Shown here in pieces: positions 37,830-50,100 of a stretch of DNA of 64,000 nucleotides. Source of the stretch: Onchidella celtica (lineage: Eukaryota > Mollusca > Gastropoda > Systellommatophora > Onchidiidae); the NCBI GenBank assembly GCA_963931925.1, contig OZ007570.1, positions 57,552,321 to 57,616,320 of the forward strand, written 5' to 3'. The notes under the pieces are model-generated. The model was not told where the DNA came from, made no database searches, and worked only from the letters and a program-made list of their open reading frames with translations. Each line of letters starts with the position of its first letter. The first letter of the stretch is position 1. A program made the position numbers and the translations under genes.

Positions 37830-40800
37830 AATTACAGTTGTCATTAGAAGGCCTGATCAAACAAGTGCTTAATATTAGTATTATTTCCAAGGAATGCATT
37901 ATTTCTGGACACATTTTTTTTCGCTTAGGCCTATGTCTTTTTTTTTTTTTTCAGGTCATCACCTAAAACAAAGGTAAGATTCGACTCAAAAGGTGACACC
38001 CAAAATAATTATGTGAGTGTCTTAAATTCTATGGACTTGTTGGTTGAAGACAGCACATAATATTATTATGGGCCCACTGACCCTGGTATCGGAAGAAACT
38101 TCAGCAGATGGAAACACAAAATAAATAATAATATGTCAAATCTTCCTTCATACATGTAATGCTTTATCAACATTCGTGTTGGGCAATTTAGTATGCCTAG
38201 GGGGTGCAAGTTGAAATATAAGGACCCTTTTGCTATGCGGACCCTTGCCGGTGGCCAAACGGTGTCAACCAACATTAACGCCCTGCTACTGGTAGTGCCT
38301 GGGTTTGCCATCGTCCAAGTTAGCAAGCAGTAAAAAATAGAAACGCGGGGACGCCTTCTACGGCACCCATAGATCGATGTTGTACACAGCTTGCTGACTG
38401 GTTGATAACCTAACCATTTTTGGTCTTCCACTCGTAGCCTTATAGCCAGAAACTATCAGTTCGTCGCTGACCTTAAAAGGGCAATAATTATTGTTTTTAC
38501 TTGAAAATGGGGGAAAGGCGGTGTTTGAACATTTGTTTTTGTTTGCGAGAAAGAGGGGTAAAGTAACAGGTATAGAGACACTGAGGGAGAAGAAAATGTG
38601 AGTGAACATGTGGAAAAATGATCGTAAATAATAATAGATTAGAATTACTAGTACATGTACGTAATTAGGTTCGTCTTTGTAGGACAAGATTATGTTTAGT
38701 GTATCTATTCCGCTCCCAAAATTGTAACTTGTCCTGAATATCATACATGTGCTGCATGCCTTTTTTATGAAATCTGGTGGTACTTTTTAATAGTCACTAT
38801 TGTACTCGGACTTAACACGAAAGAGTCTCATCATAATTATATAAACTTCATGGACACGGTTGACAAATAATTCACATTAAGTTTGTCCTATTCATTTCAT
38901 TGCTTGCATATATTGTATGGTCTTTATTGTTTCGGCCAAAGCATCTCGTCCGTAAGCAATAATGATAAATTTGTGTGTGTGTGTGTCCCTGTGTGTTTAT
39001 TGATTTTGTTTATTTAATCAAGGCAATTCGACTCCTTATTTTTAACCATGTTGCGCCTAATAGTTCTCTTATTGTGCTTCATAAGCATCACATCATTAAT
39101 ACGGCCACTAAATTTTCTTTCTGTCCCTTCATACCCTTCCAATTTCTGCAATTTGTAAGCACCATCTCCTGATCAAATTCTTTCACTTGCAGTATTTCAT
39201 ATGATCCTCTGCTCCCCACCAATTTCTCTCTCTCTCTCTCTGTCTTTCTCTGTCTCAATCTCTCTCTCTCTCACTCGCTCTTCCTCTCCATTCCTAATCA
39301 ATTATCCATTCCATTTCAATTCTCCATTAAAGGGCCGAGAGTTTTTTTTTTTTTCCTTTCTAATTCTTTTGCAATTTATTGTAGAGTTCCTATGTTCTTT
39401 CCTGCGCGGGGCTTTGCAATACACAACTTTTTTGTCCCTTTTCTTTTATCATATTCTGTATCTATAATTATTATACACTCAGTGCAATCCGTGGTGCATC
39501 AAACCTCTCGAGATCTCTATCCACACCGAATATTTTCACCCCTTTGTCTCACCTCGTTGTTACTGGAATCGGGAAATTCCTGTTTTTTCTGAAAATCAAC
39601 ACGGTTCCAATGGTGCACACATACAAAGACACAGTAGATGATTGACAATGGCGTCCTAGTGATCATGGAATTGAGGCAACCGGTGATATAGTGGCAAGTT
39701 TAAGTTTACATAATCTCACATAAGTTTTAATCTAAGTTCCCCCTCAGTTAATCATAGATCATAATGTTATGAAAAAATGAAGCGGGAGATGGGGTGGGCG
39801 TTGAGTGGGTGGGGAGTCTTGTTGTTGCTAAATTACTCGTCATCCAGTGCAGAACTTCACCTGATTTTTCAGTACAGACAGAGAACATAGATGTATAGAG
39901 AGGTTTCTCTATTGGTCGATTTGCACTGCGAGACGCGGGCGGCTCCGCGAAACCACTGTTAGCATGGAGCGGAAATTAGGTCGCTGGGGTAAACAATACC
40001 GGTTTGTGCATTTCCACAGGGCGTAAGAACTTACAAACGGCTGTAAATAGTTTCGGTTAGCCCAAAATATATGAATAAACCACACTAAACAGATATGCAC
40101 ACTATCTTTGATGAAGGCGGTCTCTTTCAATTCTTCAAATTCTTGTTTACCGCAGCGACCTAGTTTCGCGATTTGGCGGAAGTGAGAGATCTCTCTGGTA
40201 CGGAGACGGTCTTACTCTTAGTTACCGAAAGGATGCCCATGCTTTTAGAAATTGTGTTTACCAACACAGCTTGGGCATTACAAATTTAATACTAACATTT
40301 TTTGTTTTATTGCTTTCCTTACAAAACTTGTTAGCACTTTCGCTGAAGCACAATCAAATATGGCAAACTGAAAAAAAGGTGTATGTATCAAAACCTCGTG
40401 CAAGAAATAATACAGAAACGACACAATAAAACACAAAGGAAAAGGGAAGACGTTTTGCCACATTTTGGCTTTGCTTCAAGCCTTGCTGCGACCCTACAGA
40501 TTTTCTGTGATTTTTTGAAATATTTGGCTGCAGCACGGTATTGCAGGTCAACAAAGTGTTTATGTCGTACATCAGAGACATATACACATGTATTATATCA
40601 GATGCATTCGTCATCTGTCTGTTGTGAGAAAGACTTTTTAAAATGATTCCCAGTACAATAGAAATATGGATACTATGGATACTCTCACCAGAGAGAATAC
40701 ATTATTGGTTTCGGGTGTATCGTATCATTGTATAGAAATATATGAATGTTCGTCAAGCCTCGACGGGTGCAATCGATTAGTACGTATTTCATAATAAATA

Positions 40801-41080
40801 TAAAATAGCTGTATCGATAGCATTATCATCAATTTGTGAGTGGATCTGGCGAAATTGGGCTTCGGGTGAAAGACTAACGACACTAACGTCATGAGAAAAC
40901 CCTTGCAAAGGGGGAACAGTTAGTTGTCTTTGAAAATTGAGATTTGCTTATAAAACGAAAGATTGGCCGTCTTTCTGCATTCAGTTAAATTATATTGTTT
41001 GAAATCGTCTGAGAAGTACATGTATTTTATTTTGATTTTTTTAAAGAGGTATAAAATTTTCACCTTAAACACGATTTGAC
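37830..41080. other. intergenic DNA between divergent genes
   Basis: No gene recognised. Low-complexity CT and GT tracts occur near 38970 and 39225-39280. Around 39897-40200 there is an imperfect inverted repeat: ttaggtcgctggggtaaac near 39977 against the complement of gtttaccgcagcgacctag near 40145, with a CpG-rich core, possibly a small foldback element. Confidence 0.4.
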
Positions 41081-41115
41081 CAGCTCTACTCATGAGTTTG
41101 ATGAGAGAGTGAAAA

Positions 41116-44100
41116 ATGTTTTGGTAAGTTCTCTAACTAGCTGCACCGATATAAATAACTGACGTGCTCACATTTAAATTAGATATGTCACAGTTCACGA
41201 GGAGAACGTATTTACTGGTTTCATATATATCACAGCACTGATAATGTTGCCATTAGCTTGATCAGCGACTGGGCTCCCACCGTTTGGAGCGGGTCATCGA
41301 ATTCTCAGAATGCACAATGGTGAACTGACGGTGGCTCAGAGGAAGCGCGTGTTCCCCTCCTTGGCAGCATGTTGGTAATCTCTAATCTCCAACTTAAAAT
41401 TCCCTCAACCCTAGGCCTTCCACCCTCTCTTCCTTCAACTTGGTTGTTATTATATTGTCCTCAATGTCAGTCATCATAATTAAACTGATGCAAAACCTCT
41501 TCAGACAATGGATTCAGAGCAAGGCATTTTCAGTGGCGTATAGCATGATATTATACTCTCCTAATCATTTTTTGTTTTTGTTTTTTAATCTCACGATGGA
41601 AAATACATGTACCATTTCCGATGGACGAACTTCCTATAAATCTGCACAACTCTCAAAATCTACGTCGTGCCTCGTGGCATATGGTGACCAAACAAGGCTG
41701 TTACTGTCGCGTATTTTTTTTTAAACAAAAAATCACAAAGAACGATGTTGTCCATTCATCCGTACAGCTGGGCTGCGTGTCATTTCTGCGCAGTTTGAAA
41801 ACAACCTACATTCGCGACAGTCCATAGATTGAAACACGTCCGGAAATTGGAATTTGAAAGCCGCGCGATTTACAGGATGTTAATTCCATGTGACATAATG
41901 GTTTTCAGAGTGTCCATGTCAATAAATGCTTGCGTACATAGATTAGACGTTTCTTTCACGGCACTAACAGACTTACCATACAAACAAATGAGGGGAGGCT
42001 ACGAAAATATTCCTCCATCAATACTGCCAAGAAGAACATAATTTGTAAAAGCCAGTTAACATAATGTTGTCTACATCATTTTTCACCTCAAATTGTTCCC
42101 TCGCTCTCTCTTCGTCCAGGCTCTTCGTATCAATGATATTTCAATCCTATGTTCTAGTTGCCCACCACTATCACGATGGATAAAATACACTTTTGGTCGT
42201 TTTTGTAGGCTATAATAATTTAGTAGGTCTACCAACAGCAAATCCAACATTATGTGCTATCAAGTTTCGGAAAGAGTTCCATTCGTCCCCAGCGCCCAGT
42301 CAAAACACCCTCTCTATAACTCTGTCCTTATCTAAAATCCTAAGCCTAATCTTATCCTCAACCCTGTATTTCACTCTTTCAACCAGAAAACAAAAAGAAA
42401 ATCTGAAAGGTTTATAGGGGTTCAAAGTGGTCGCCATGTAGGCTACATAACTCTCTTGATAATTACACTATATTATGCAAGCCTGTCCGAAATAAGTTTG
42501 TTATGCATTAGAAGGCTTACATACCTGCATACATGTATTATACTTGCCCTACAGTTAGATGTGTCTTTTTTGCACTACATTAATAGGGCGTATCTTATGC
42601 CTAAATCAAAGAAACGGAATAATTATATAGGTCTTACAAACATATACATGTATTATAAACAGCCTCCATAGTTTCATGTGTCTTTTGCCCCACACCAGGA
42701 CGTACCTAAAGCCCAAACCAAAGGAACGGAGCAATTGTACGGTAAGCACTGTGCAACTATCCCCGCCAGACCCTCTCAACACTGACCTGTCTCCGGTCTG
42801 CAACCACGTCAAATCTGAGGCAGAAAACATGGATAGATACCCTGACGATTTCACTAAGGTGTTAGACCAGGAAGGTTTGCTTAAGTACAGGTAAACAAAC
42901 TGGAGAACGGTGACTTTTGTTTTTTTTATCAGAATTATCCTTCTACCTGATATAGACCTACGTGCAATAACTAAATAACATCCCATTTCCTTCAACCTAA
43001 CCCACGGATGTTGAACGAGGTGTGCAGTATTTTGTCAATGCACAAAGCTAGTGGAATAAGACCTACAGTACATGTACATAATCTATGAAGTTTGTTTTTT
43101 TTTTTTCCAAGGGGCGGGGGGGGGGGGGGATACTATATGTACAGAACATGCCCGATGGAGGAAATCGGGCAAAAAATTGTCACTAGTGTCAATGGTTTTC
43201 GTATTTTGTGAAAACTACCAGCAACTTTTGCAGGACCTTCAAGTATAGTACATGTACAGAGTGAGATGTATAAAATCGTGCCTACCGACCTTAAGAGCGT
43301 ATATATGAAAAGTGGATTTTTCTCATATTTTCAGGTCCCTGGTCCTATTGGGGGGTAGGATCGAGTAGTTCTTGGAAATTGGATTTTTCTCATATTTTCA
43401 AGTCCCTGGTCCTATTGGGGGGTAGGATCGAGTACCTAGTCTTCTCGGATAAGGACGAAAAAATTCGGAGGGCCCGTGTGCACGTTGCGCACGTTAAAGA
43501 TACCTTGGCAGTTGGAAATCGTAAAGAGCAGGCCGAAAGGCCGCTGCCCGGGCAAAATTGAAATTAATAGATTAAAATTTATCCATATCATCTTCCCCCC
43601 CCCCCCCCCCCCCCCCCGGCCAGAACAAGAAATAATAAAACAAGTAAAGTGAGGTGTAAATGCCAAGGGCAGCGAATCTCCTAAAATAAAGACCTCAAAT
43701 CAATTAAGAGCGTATATTTCAGGCCGGCAGGTTCTCATCGTAATTCAGAAAAAGAAATCAGCTACAGCAAAGAGACAGGGGCGAGGTGGAAGGAGAGTGG
43801 TCGGCAAAGATTGTTTTTCTCGGTCATTAAGTTAATGGCGTTTGGCTCGTAGACTGCAACACACAAGTTGAGTTATGTAACCTTCCACTTAAAAATAATT
43901 TAAAACAACCACACACACACACACACACTCTCTCTCTCTTTCCCACATCAAACTTAATGATGTACATGTATTCAGATCCCTATATTTTTCAGCAATCCGG
44001 TAAACAAATGTCCAGTTTTAACACTTTGCCACGGTTTTATGGATTCCGAGTTGTCAGTATTGTCCTGTCAAAACGAGAAGCAGTATAAAGTAAGCTATTT

Positions 44101-47100
44101 CATGTTATGCTGTACATCCTTGCTGTGGTTGTTGTTTACATTCCCTTGTTTTAATTCTGCACATCATAACCTGAAGTTATGACATCACAGTTACATTTTG
44201 TTGCCCTTAGAGTCGATTTGAATTAAGTGTTTTACATGTAATTATTAAAGTTTGCACATGTATTAGAATAACCAACTCAAATAGCATGATAAAGGCAGCC
44301 TTCTTTGATCCTCAACTGTCTCTCTGCACCTTTATTGGGAATCTTTACCCTCACCGTACGTTACAGTCTCCACAGACGCCATTAAAGTTTTGAACTCGCC
44401 TCATTTATCAAGTTTTCAGACAATTTGATTGAAAATTTAGGTATTCCCTAGCTAGGTCAAAGACTATCGATGAGCACTTTCACTTTTGAAAACCAATAAA
44501 AATTATGCTCACCAGAGCACATGCATTTTACTACATGTATTATGTGATCTGTATAGTATAGAGGTCTAAACAATCATGGGCTCATTCGTTTTTACCTATG
44601 GCAAAACAAAAACAAAAAACAAAAAAAAAAGAGGCGGGGCATCTCTTGAATACACGTAGTGTGTCCGAAATGCTGAGCAAGAGGACTTTTTGCACTTTTT
44701 GTAACTTAATAAATTAAAAATGGTGCCCTATCCCTCCCCTAGTTTGGCAGCTGCCATCCAGTAGGTGTAAATAAAATGTTTTGCCCGGTAAGCATATAAT
44801 TCTGTTGTCTATGGTTTTGATGCTCTGCGTATTTGCCTCCAGGAGAGTGCCATTACTCTGTTGAAAAGCTCGGTTTTCTATTGATATAGTTTTGATGTTG
44901 TGTGCGCCTTTCAGGATAACTTCAGTGCTCTGATCCTTTAGTTTTGATGGCCTGTGCCTTTGCTGCAGGAAAGCTCCAGTGCTTTGTTGCTATACTGTAG
45001 TTTTGATGCCCAGTGTCTTTGCTGCAGGAGAGCTTCAGCCACTTGGACAAGGACAAGCAAGAGAGCTACACCCGCCTATTTTCAAGTCACTATCCGCTGG
45101 AGCCTCTGGTGGACGGTCTACCTGGATCAGTATGGCTGGAGTGTGTCGAACCGACCTTGGCTATCCTCAAAGCTCTCAACACGCTGAAACGCAGGAAGTC
45201 AAATCTGAGTATCAGGAAGTGCTACATGCCCATTATAGACAGGTAGGCTACATGATGTCTGGGATTTGGCAATGATTTCATTTTCATTTTCCCTTCACTA
45301 ATGTAAACGACGTAAAAGCATTTTTGGGGGCACCAACCAGTCACTTCGAAAAAAAAAAAAAAAAAGCCTACCGATGGGGAAATGTGATTTATTCGCGCTA
45401 CATACACAACACAGTCGCGTACCAGCCGAATACAACTTGACCTTAGTTATTGTTTGTTCTCCTTTTTTTCTTCTGAAAAATAATTTCTTGAGTAGGCCTA
45501 TGCAGCAGAGATATAACAAATATATATACATGTACGCTGACACTTCTTTAAAATCCGTTGTAGCAGTTATCAAGCTGTTTCACAGTTCCAATTTATTTTG
45601 TAACTTATTATAGTAAAACTAAAGCCGGAAACGTTTAACATCGAATTTCTCAGTTGTGCAAAAAGTGGAGTTGGAACAAATAAATTTTAACGTCACGGCA
45701 TATAATTAAGGTAAGCTGCCCAAATAAGGCCCGCCTTTTTTATTATGTGGAATTTTTGTTTTAAAAAAATTTGGTCAGGTTGAGACTACATGGTTTTTTT
45801 ATTTGTGGTACACTTCCTTAAGGACTCAATACTATCAAAAACTAATTTTAAAATTGTTTATCTGTCATTTTTGGCTATTTTCATTCATGTGTTAGACGGG
45901 CCTTATTTGGGCAAGTGTGCCTTAATAAGGCCCACAATTAGTTTCTTCACTACAATTGAAAAAAATACACCAGAAAAATTTTTTTTCAACAGTTTTCACA
46001 TCAAACTTCTATTATCAACTGTTTCCAATCTATTTTCTAAGCATCGCATTCAGGACAAACAAAAGTTTCATCATCCTTGGTCAGTCCCACACAGTCCTCG
46101 TGATACCACACGTCACAGCTTTCACAACGTCGCATATCTTCTTGTTCATTTTCACCACACCCTGGACAAAACCAATTTTCTTCAGTGTCGTTGATTGTTG
46201 GCTTTGCCTTACTCTTCTTAGATTTCCCTTTTCCCACCCCCTTTCCCTTTCCTTTCCCATTTTTGGTGTTAGCGCTACTTTCAAACAGTGATTTTGAAAT
46301 TACGGTGGCTCTGTAGTTAATGCTTTTTGCCCTTGTAACAGTCTTTTTCTTTGTCTTTGTTGGGGTTTTCATGATATGATCAAAACTAAGGTGTGGAGAG
46401 CTAGATGTTGATGATGGAGTTGACGGCCGAGATAGAGGGCCTTGACTAGTCGAAGGCTGAGGCGTTGGGTCATGGCTGGTCGAAGGCTGAGGTGTTGGGT
46501 CATGGCTGGTCGAAGGCTGAGGTGTTGGGGCATGGCTGGTCGAAGGCTGAGGCATTGGACCATGGCTGGTCGAAGGCTGAGGCATTGGACCGTGGCTGGT
46601 CGAAGGCCGAGGCATTGGACCATGGCTGGTCGAAGGCTGAGGCGTTGGACCGTGGCTGGTCGAAGGCTGAGGTGTTGAGGCGTGGCTGGTCGAAGGCTGA
46701 GGCGATGGACTGTGGCTGGCCGAAGGCCAAGCTGTTGGACCATGGCTGGTTGAAGGCTGAGGCGTTGGACTGGTCGAAGGCTGCAGCGGACGACATTGGG
46801 TTGTTGGCGGCTGCGGCATTAGGGTGTGGCTGGTTGACGGCTGAGGCGGGGGGTGTTGGGTGGTTGACGGCTGAGGTCGGGGGTCTTCGGCGGTTGTTGC
46901 TTCCATCTGGGTCACTTCACTTGGAGCGAATGCATAATCAGCAATGGCATCTTTGTTGAAGGGATAGATGCCACACTTCTGGAAACCGCTCTGGATGTTA
47001 GTCATAGTCATACACTTTGTCCACACAGGTGTAAATACTTTGCCAAACATATCCTTGGACAGTGACCGATCAGGGCGATTTCTCCAGAAGCTTGAAACCT

Positions 47101-50100
47101 CTTGGTCCCAATGATGCTCAAACGAACGAAAAACTGCAGTGTCCAGAGGTTGCAGTTCGTGTGTCGTGTTTGATGGGAGACAAAAAAGTGTGATCTCGTG
47201 TCGATCTGCTTCCTCAACAATGTCGATAGACAGATGACACTTTGCTCCATCAAAAATGAGCAAAACCTTTCCTGGTGGCTTGAATTTACTGAAATGCTGC
47301 AGCCAGTTCACAAAAATGTCATTTGTCATGCTGCCTTTTTCAGCCATCTCGAAACAAGCCAGTGGTGGAAGATCGTCCCCAAATTGTTGCTTTCTGTTTT
47401 TCCCTTTAAATATGATCATTGGGGGAACAGCACCACCTACAGCACTGACGCATGCAACCACAGTAACATTCTCTCCATGCTCTGGGGCCACAAGGTGGAC
47501 ACGCTTGCTACCTTTCTTGGCGATCACTCGTTGCTGATGGTGGAGTGACAGACGACAGCCTTTTTCGTCGAGGTTGAAAATCCTATCAGGCTTGTCGAAG
47601 AGGTCGAGGTCGGTCAGTGTTTGTTCAAGCTTGTTGAAATGGTCGTTGACAATGAACCTATTGAGCTTCTGGGCTCGCGCAGGGTTCATCGCTTGTGCCT
47701 TTCTATGGCGCAGCTCAGGATGCCGATTCAGGAAGAGTCTAAACCACTTTTCTCCTGCAAGATTAGAGGTGAAAGGATGGTCTAGATTGTTCTTTTCGAA
47801 GTATTCAAACACATAGCTCCGAACCATTTTTGCGGTTAAGGGCAGTCCAATGTCTGAAAAACGCACTATGCGGTTCACCAGCATCTGCTCTTCCTCAGCG
47901 CACATAAGCGATTTGCGCCCGAGTCGTTTCTCCGTCGATCCACTTGTAATGTGATTCCGAAGCGTTCTTCTCGGAATACCAAACCGTTTGGCCGCTTCTC
48001 GAACAGAGATACCCTCTCCTCTGTCAATGGCTCTCATTGCATTCTCAAGATCCTGTTGAGACCACGTTCCTCGACGTGATTGAGCTGCCATTCTTCAATG
48101 CGATCTAAAAAGAAAAAAAGAAAAAACCCTTTTTAAAATTTGAATGTCATAGATTAGGCCCTATAGATGTAAAAATGTTTTGTTTGTAGGCCTAATGCAT
48201 GCTAAAACTACCTGTTTGTGTCTTGTCATCTCCCCAGGTAGGTGTCAAAAAAGAATCTTTATACAAATTCATCAAAATCATCAATCCAAATCACTTGCCC
48301 TAATAAGGCCCACTCCTGGTTTTGGGTGGGCCTTAAAAGGGCAACCCCACGCCAAGTAGTCAACTCTAAATCTTAGCCCAAAACTAAAGAGATTGGATTT
48401 AGCTGTTATTGCATCCTGTAGAGAGACATTATTTTCAAATGAAATAGTGTTAAAGTTTAAATTTGGCTTGTTCAACTTACCTCAAAAGCTTGCTAGACAG
48501 GAGGATTGCAACTTTTTTCGTCAACACAATTTGTCTCACAAACAACAACTTGCTGTTGATAATAAACTAGGCCAGACAGCTGAAACGAAACTCGATCCAT
48601 GTTTTATATTTACCCAATGGTTTCTTGCCTTGGTAGTAGTTTTGGATTTTGGTTCGTAATTTTAAGGTCCAATAGGTGTGGGCCTTATTAGGGCCTGGGC
48701 CTTATTTGGGCAGGGCACCTTATATACAGTGCAATCCTAATATGTCGACATCAGTGGGACCGTCTGACTTGTGTCGAGTAAAGAGAAAGTCGAAATAGCA
48801 GATTTGTGGTGGAAGAGAAGGAAAAAAGGGAGTGGGTGGGTGGGGGATCAAACACACCATAATATTAATAATGGGAAGTGTCCAATAAATAACGCAATTA
48901 TGTCCCCTTTTCTTTTAATTATCGGCATATTATATTGTCATCCGTTCCTCCAATATCACTGTTGTGCGGAGCACTTGCTTGGCAAAGATCTGCAGATATC
49001 GGAGAAATACTGTAGCTATCAAATGCGCATTGCTTTACTTTTTTTTTTTTTTGTACCTCGACCTGACTGTTTCTTCGGAAGAAGTGGTGATACCGATACA
49101 CACACAGTACGGCAAGTAACCGAGAGATCTAGGTGAAGGCCTAGTATCAACGGCGCACGAATGTTTTGTGGGGGAAAAAAATGACTGTAGTAGGCCTACT
49201 CAGTGCTTTTACTGCCGTACGCTTATGCAAGGCACCCCACACTCGCGTTACTGAAGCCAACTATCATCCTCTCCTACCCCTCTCCGCAAAAAGAAATAAA
49301 AAGAAGTCTTACATGCGAGGAGTTGCGTGGGCATTTTTTGGTAGCGCAGTAGTAGATCCAATGCACTTGTTTTGCGGCGGTCGGGAAGAAATATGTCGAG
49401 ATAAGAGGAAAGAATGGAATAACACGTCGAGTTACCGGGAAATATTTAGTAGCATTAAAGAAGGAACACGTTGGGACTTAAAAATTGTGCCGAGTTACCC
49501 ACAATGTCGAGTTAAGTGGATTGGACTGTAATATACATGTACATTGCATCTCACTGAACCACAATGTAGTAACGTCCCCATTCAGCTAGATGGCTAAGCT
49601 AAGAGTAAGAGAATGTTACAGTTGTCGCAGTCGTGTTGTCGGGAAGCAATACGGAAAGGCAGTTTAGCCTGAACACCAACAAATGCATCTGTGCATGTTC
49701 ACAGTAACTCATGCATCAGTTACTATTCATTGTGGTCTTGAATGACAAAAGGGTGAACTTGCAAATCTCTTCCAAAAAGAGACAAAGCAAGGCTACATTA
49801 GTTAACTTTACCGTCACTTTTACTAATGTTTTACATGTAATTTTATGTCCGCTTAAAATGTTTGTATATAATTTTTACTCATCAGTAATGCTGCATGTCA
49901 CGGAGACTTTGAAACTGCTCCACTTATGATGAATCCTTTTGTCAACGGCCATCTGAGGCTCTTAAGAGTTCATTTCCTGGCACTTGAAGGTGTTATTGGC
50001 GCACAGCCCAGACATAACCAGGTCGCCGTTATTTGCATGTACATCATTGTTGTAAACAACTGACTTGTCCCATTTTCAGCACTTCTGGTGCATGTAGTTG

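Larger units (their letters stand above)
45709..48720 (-). mobile_element. intact pogo/jerky-type DNA transposon encoding a PHD-finger transposase
   Basis: 3012 bp, flanked by TA on both sides (45707-45708, 48721-48722). The terminal inverted repeats are about 24 bp: AGGT, three variable bases, then CTGCCCAAATAAGGCCC. Further subterminal copies of the (C)CAAATAAGGCCC-like motif occur near 45898-45940, 48296-48350 and 48670-48715, in both orientations, and are probable transposase-binding sites. One uninterrupted transposase frame fills the interior. The copy appears structurally complete. It lies in intron 3 of the unknown plus-strand gene, in antisense orientation. Confidence 0.9.

Noticed and set aside
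42890..45028. Direct splicing of the exon ending 42890 to the exon starting 45028
   Set aside because: The phase does not match and gives an early stop; the 97-bp exon at 43993-44089 resolves it.
46369..46959. Extra long open frames in other phases over the transposase linker
   Set aside because: Artefacts of a 30-bp repeat without stop codons; they encode simple repeats only.
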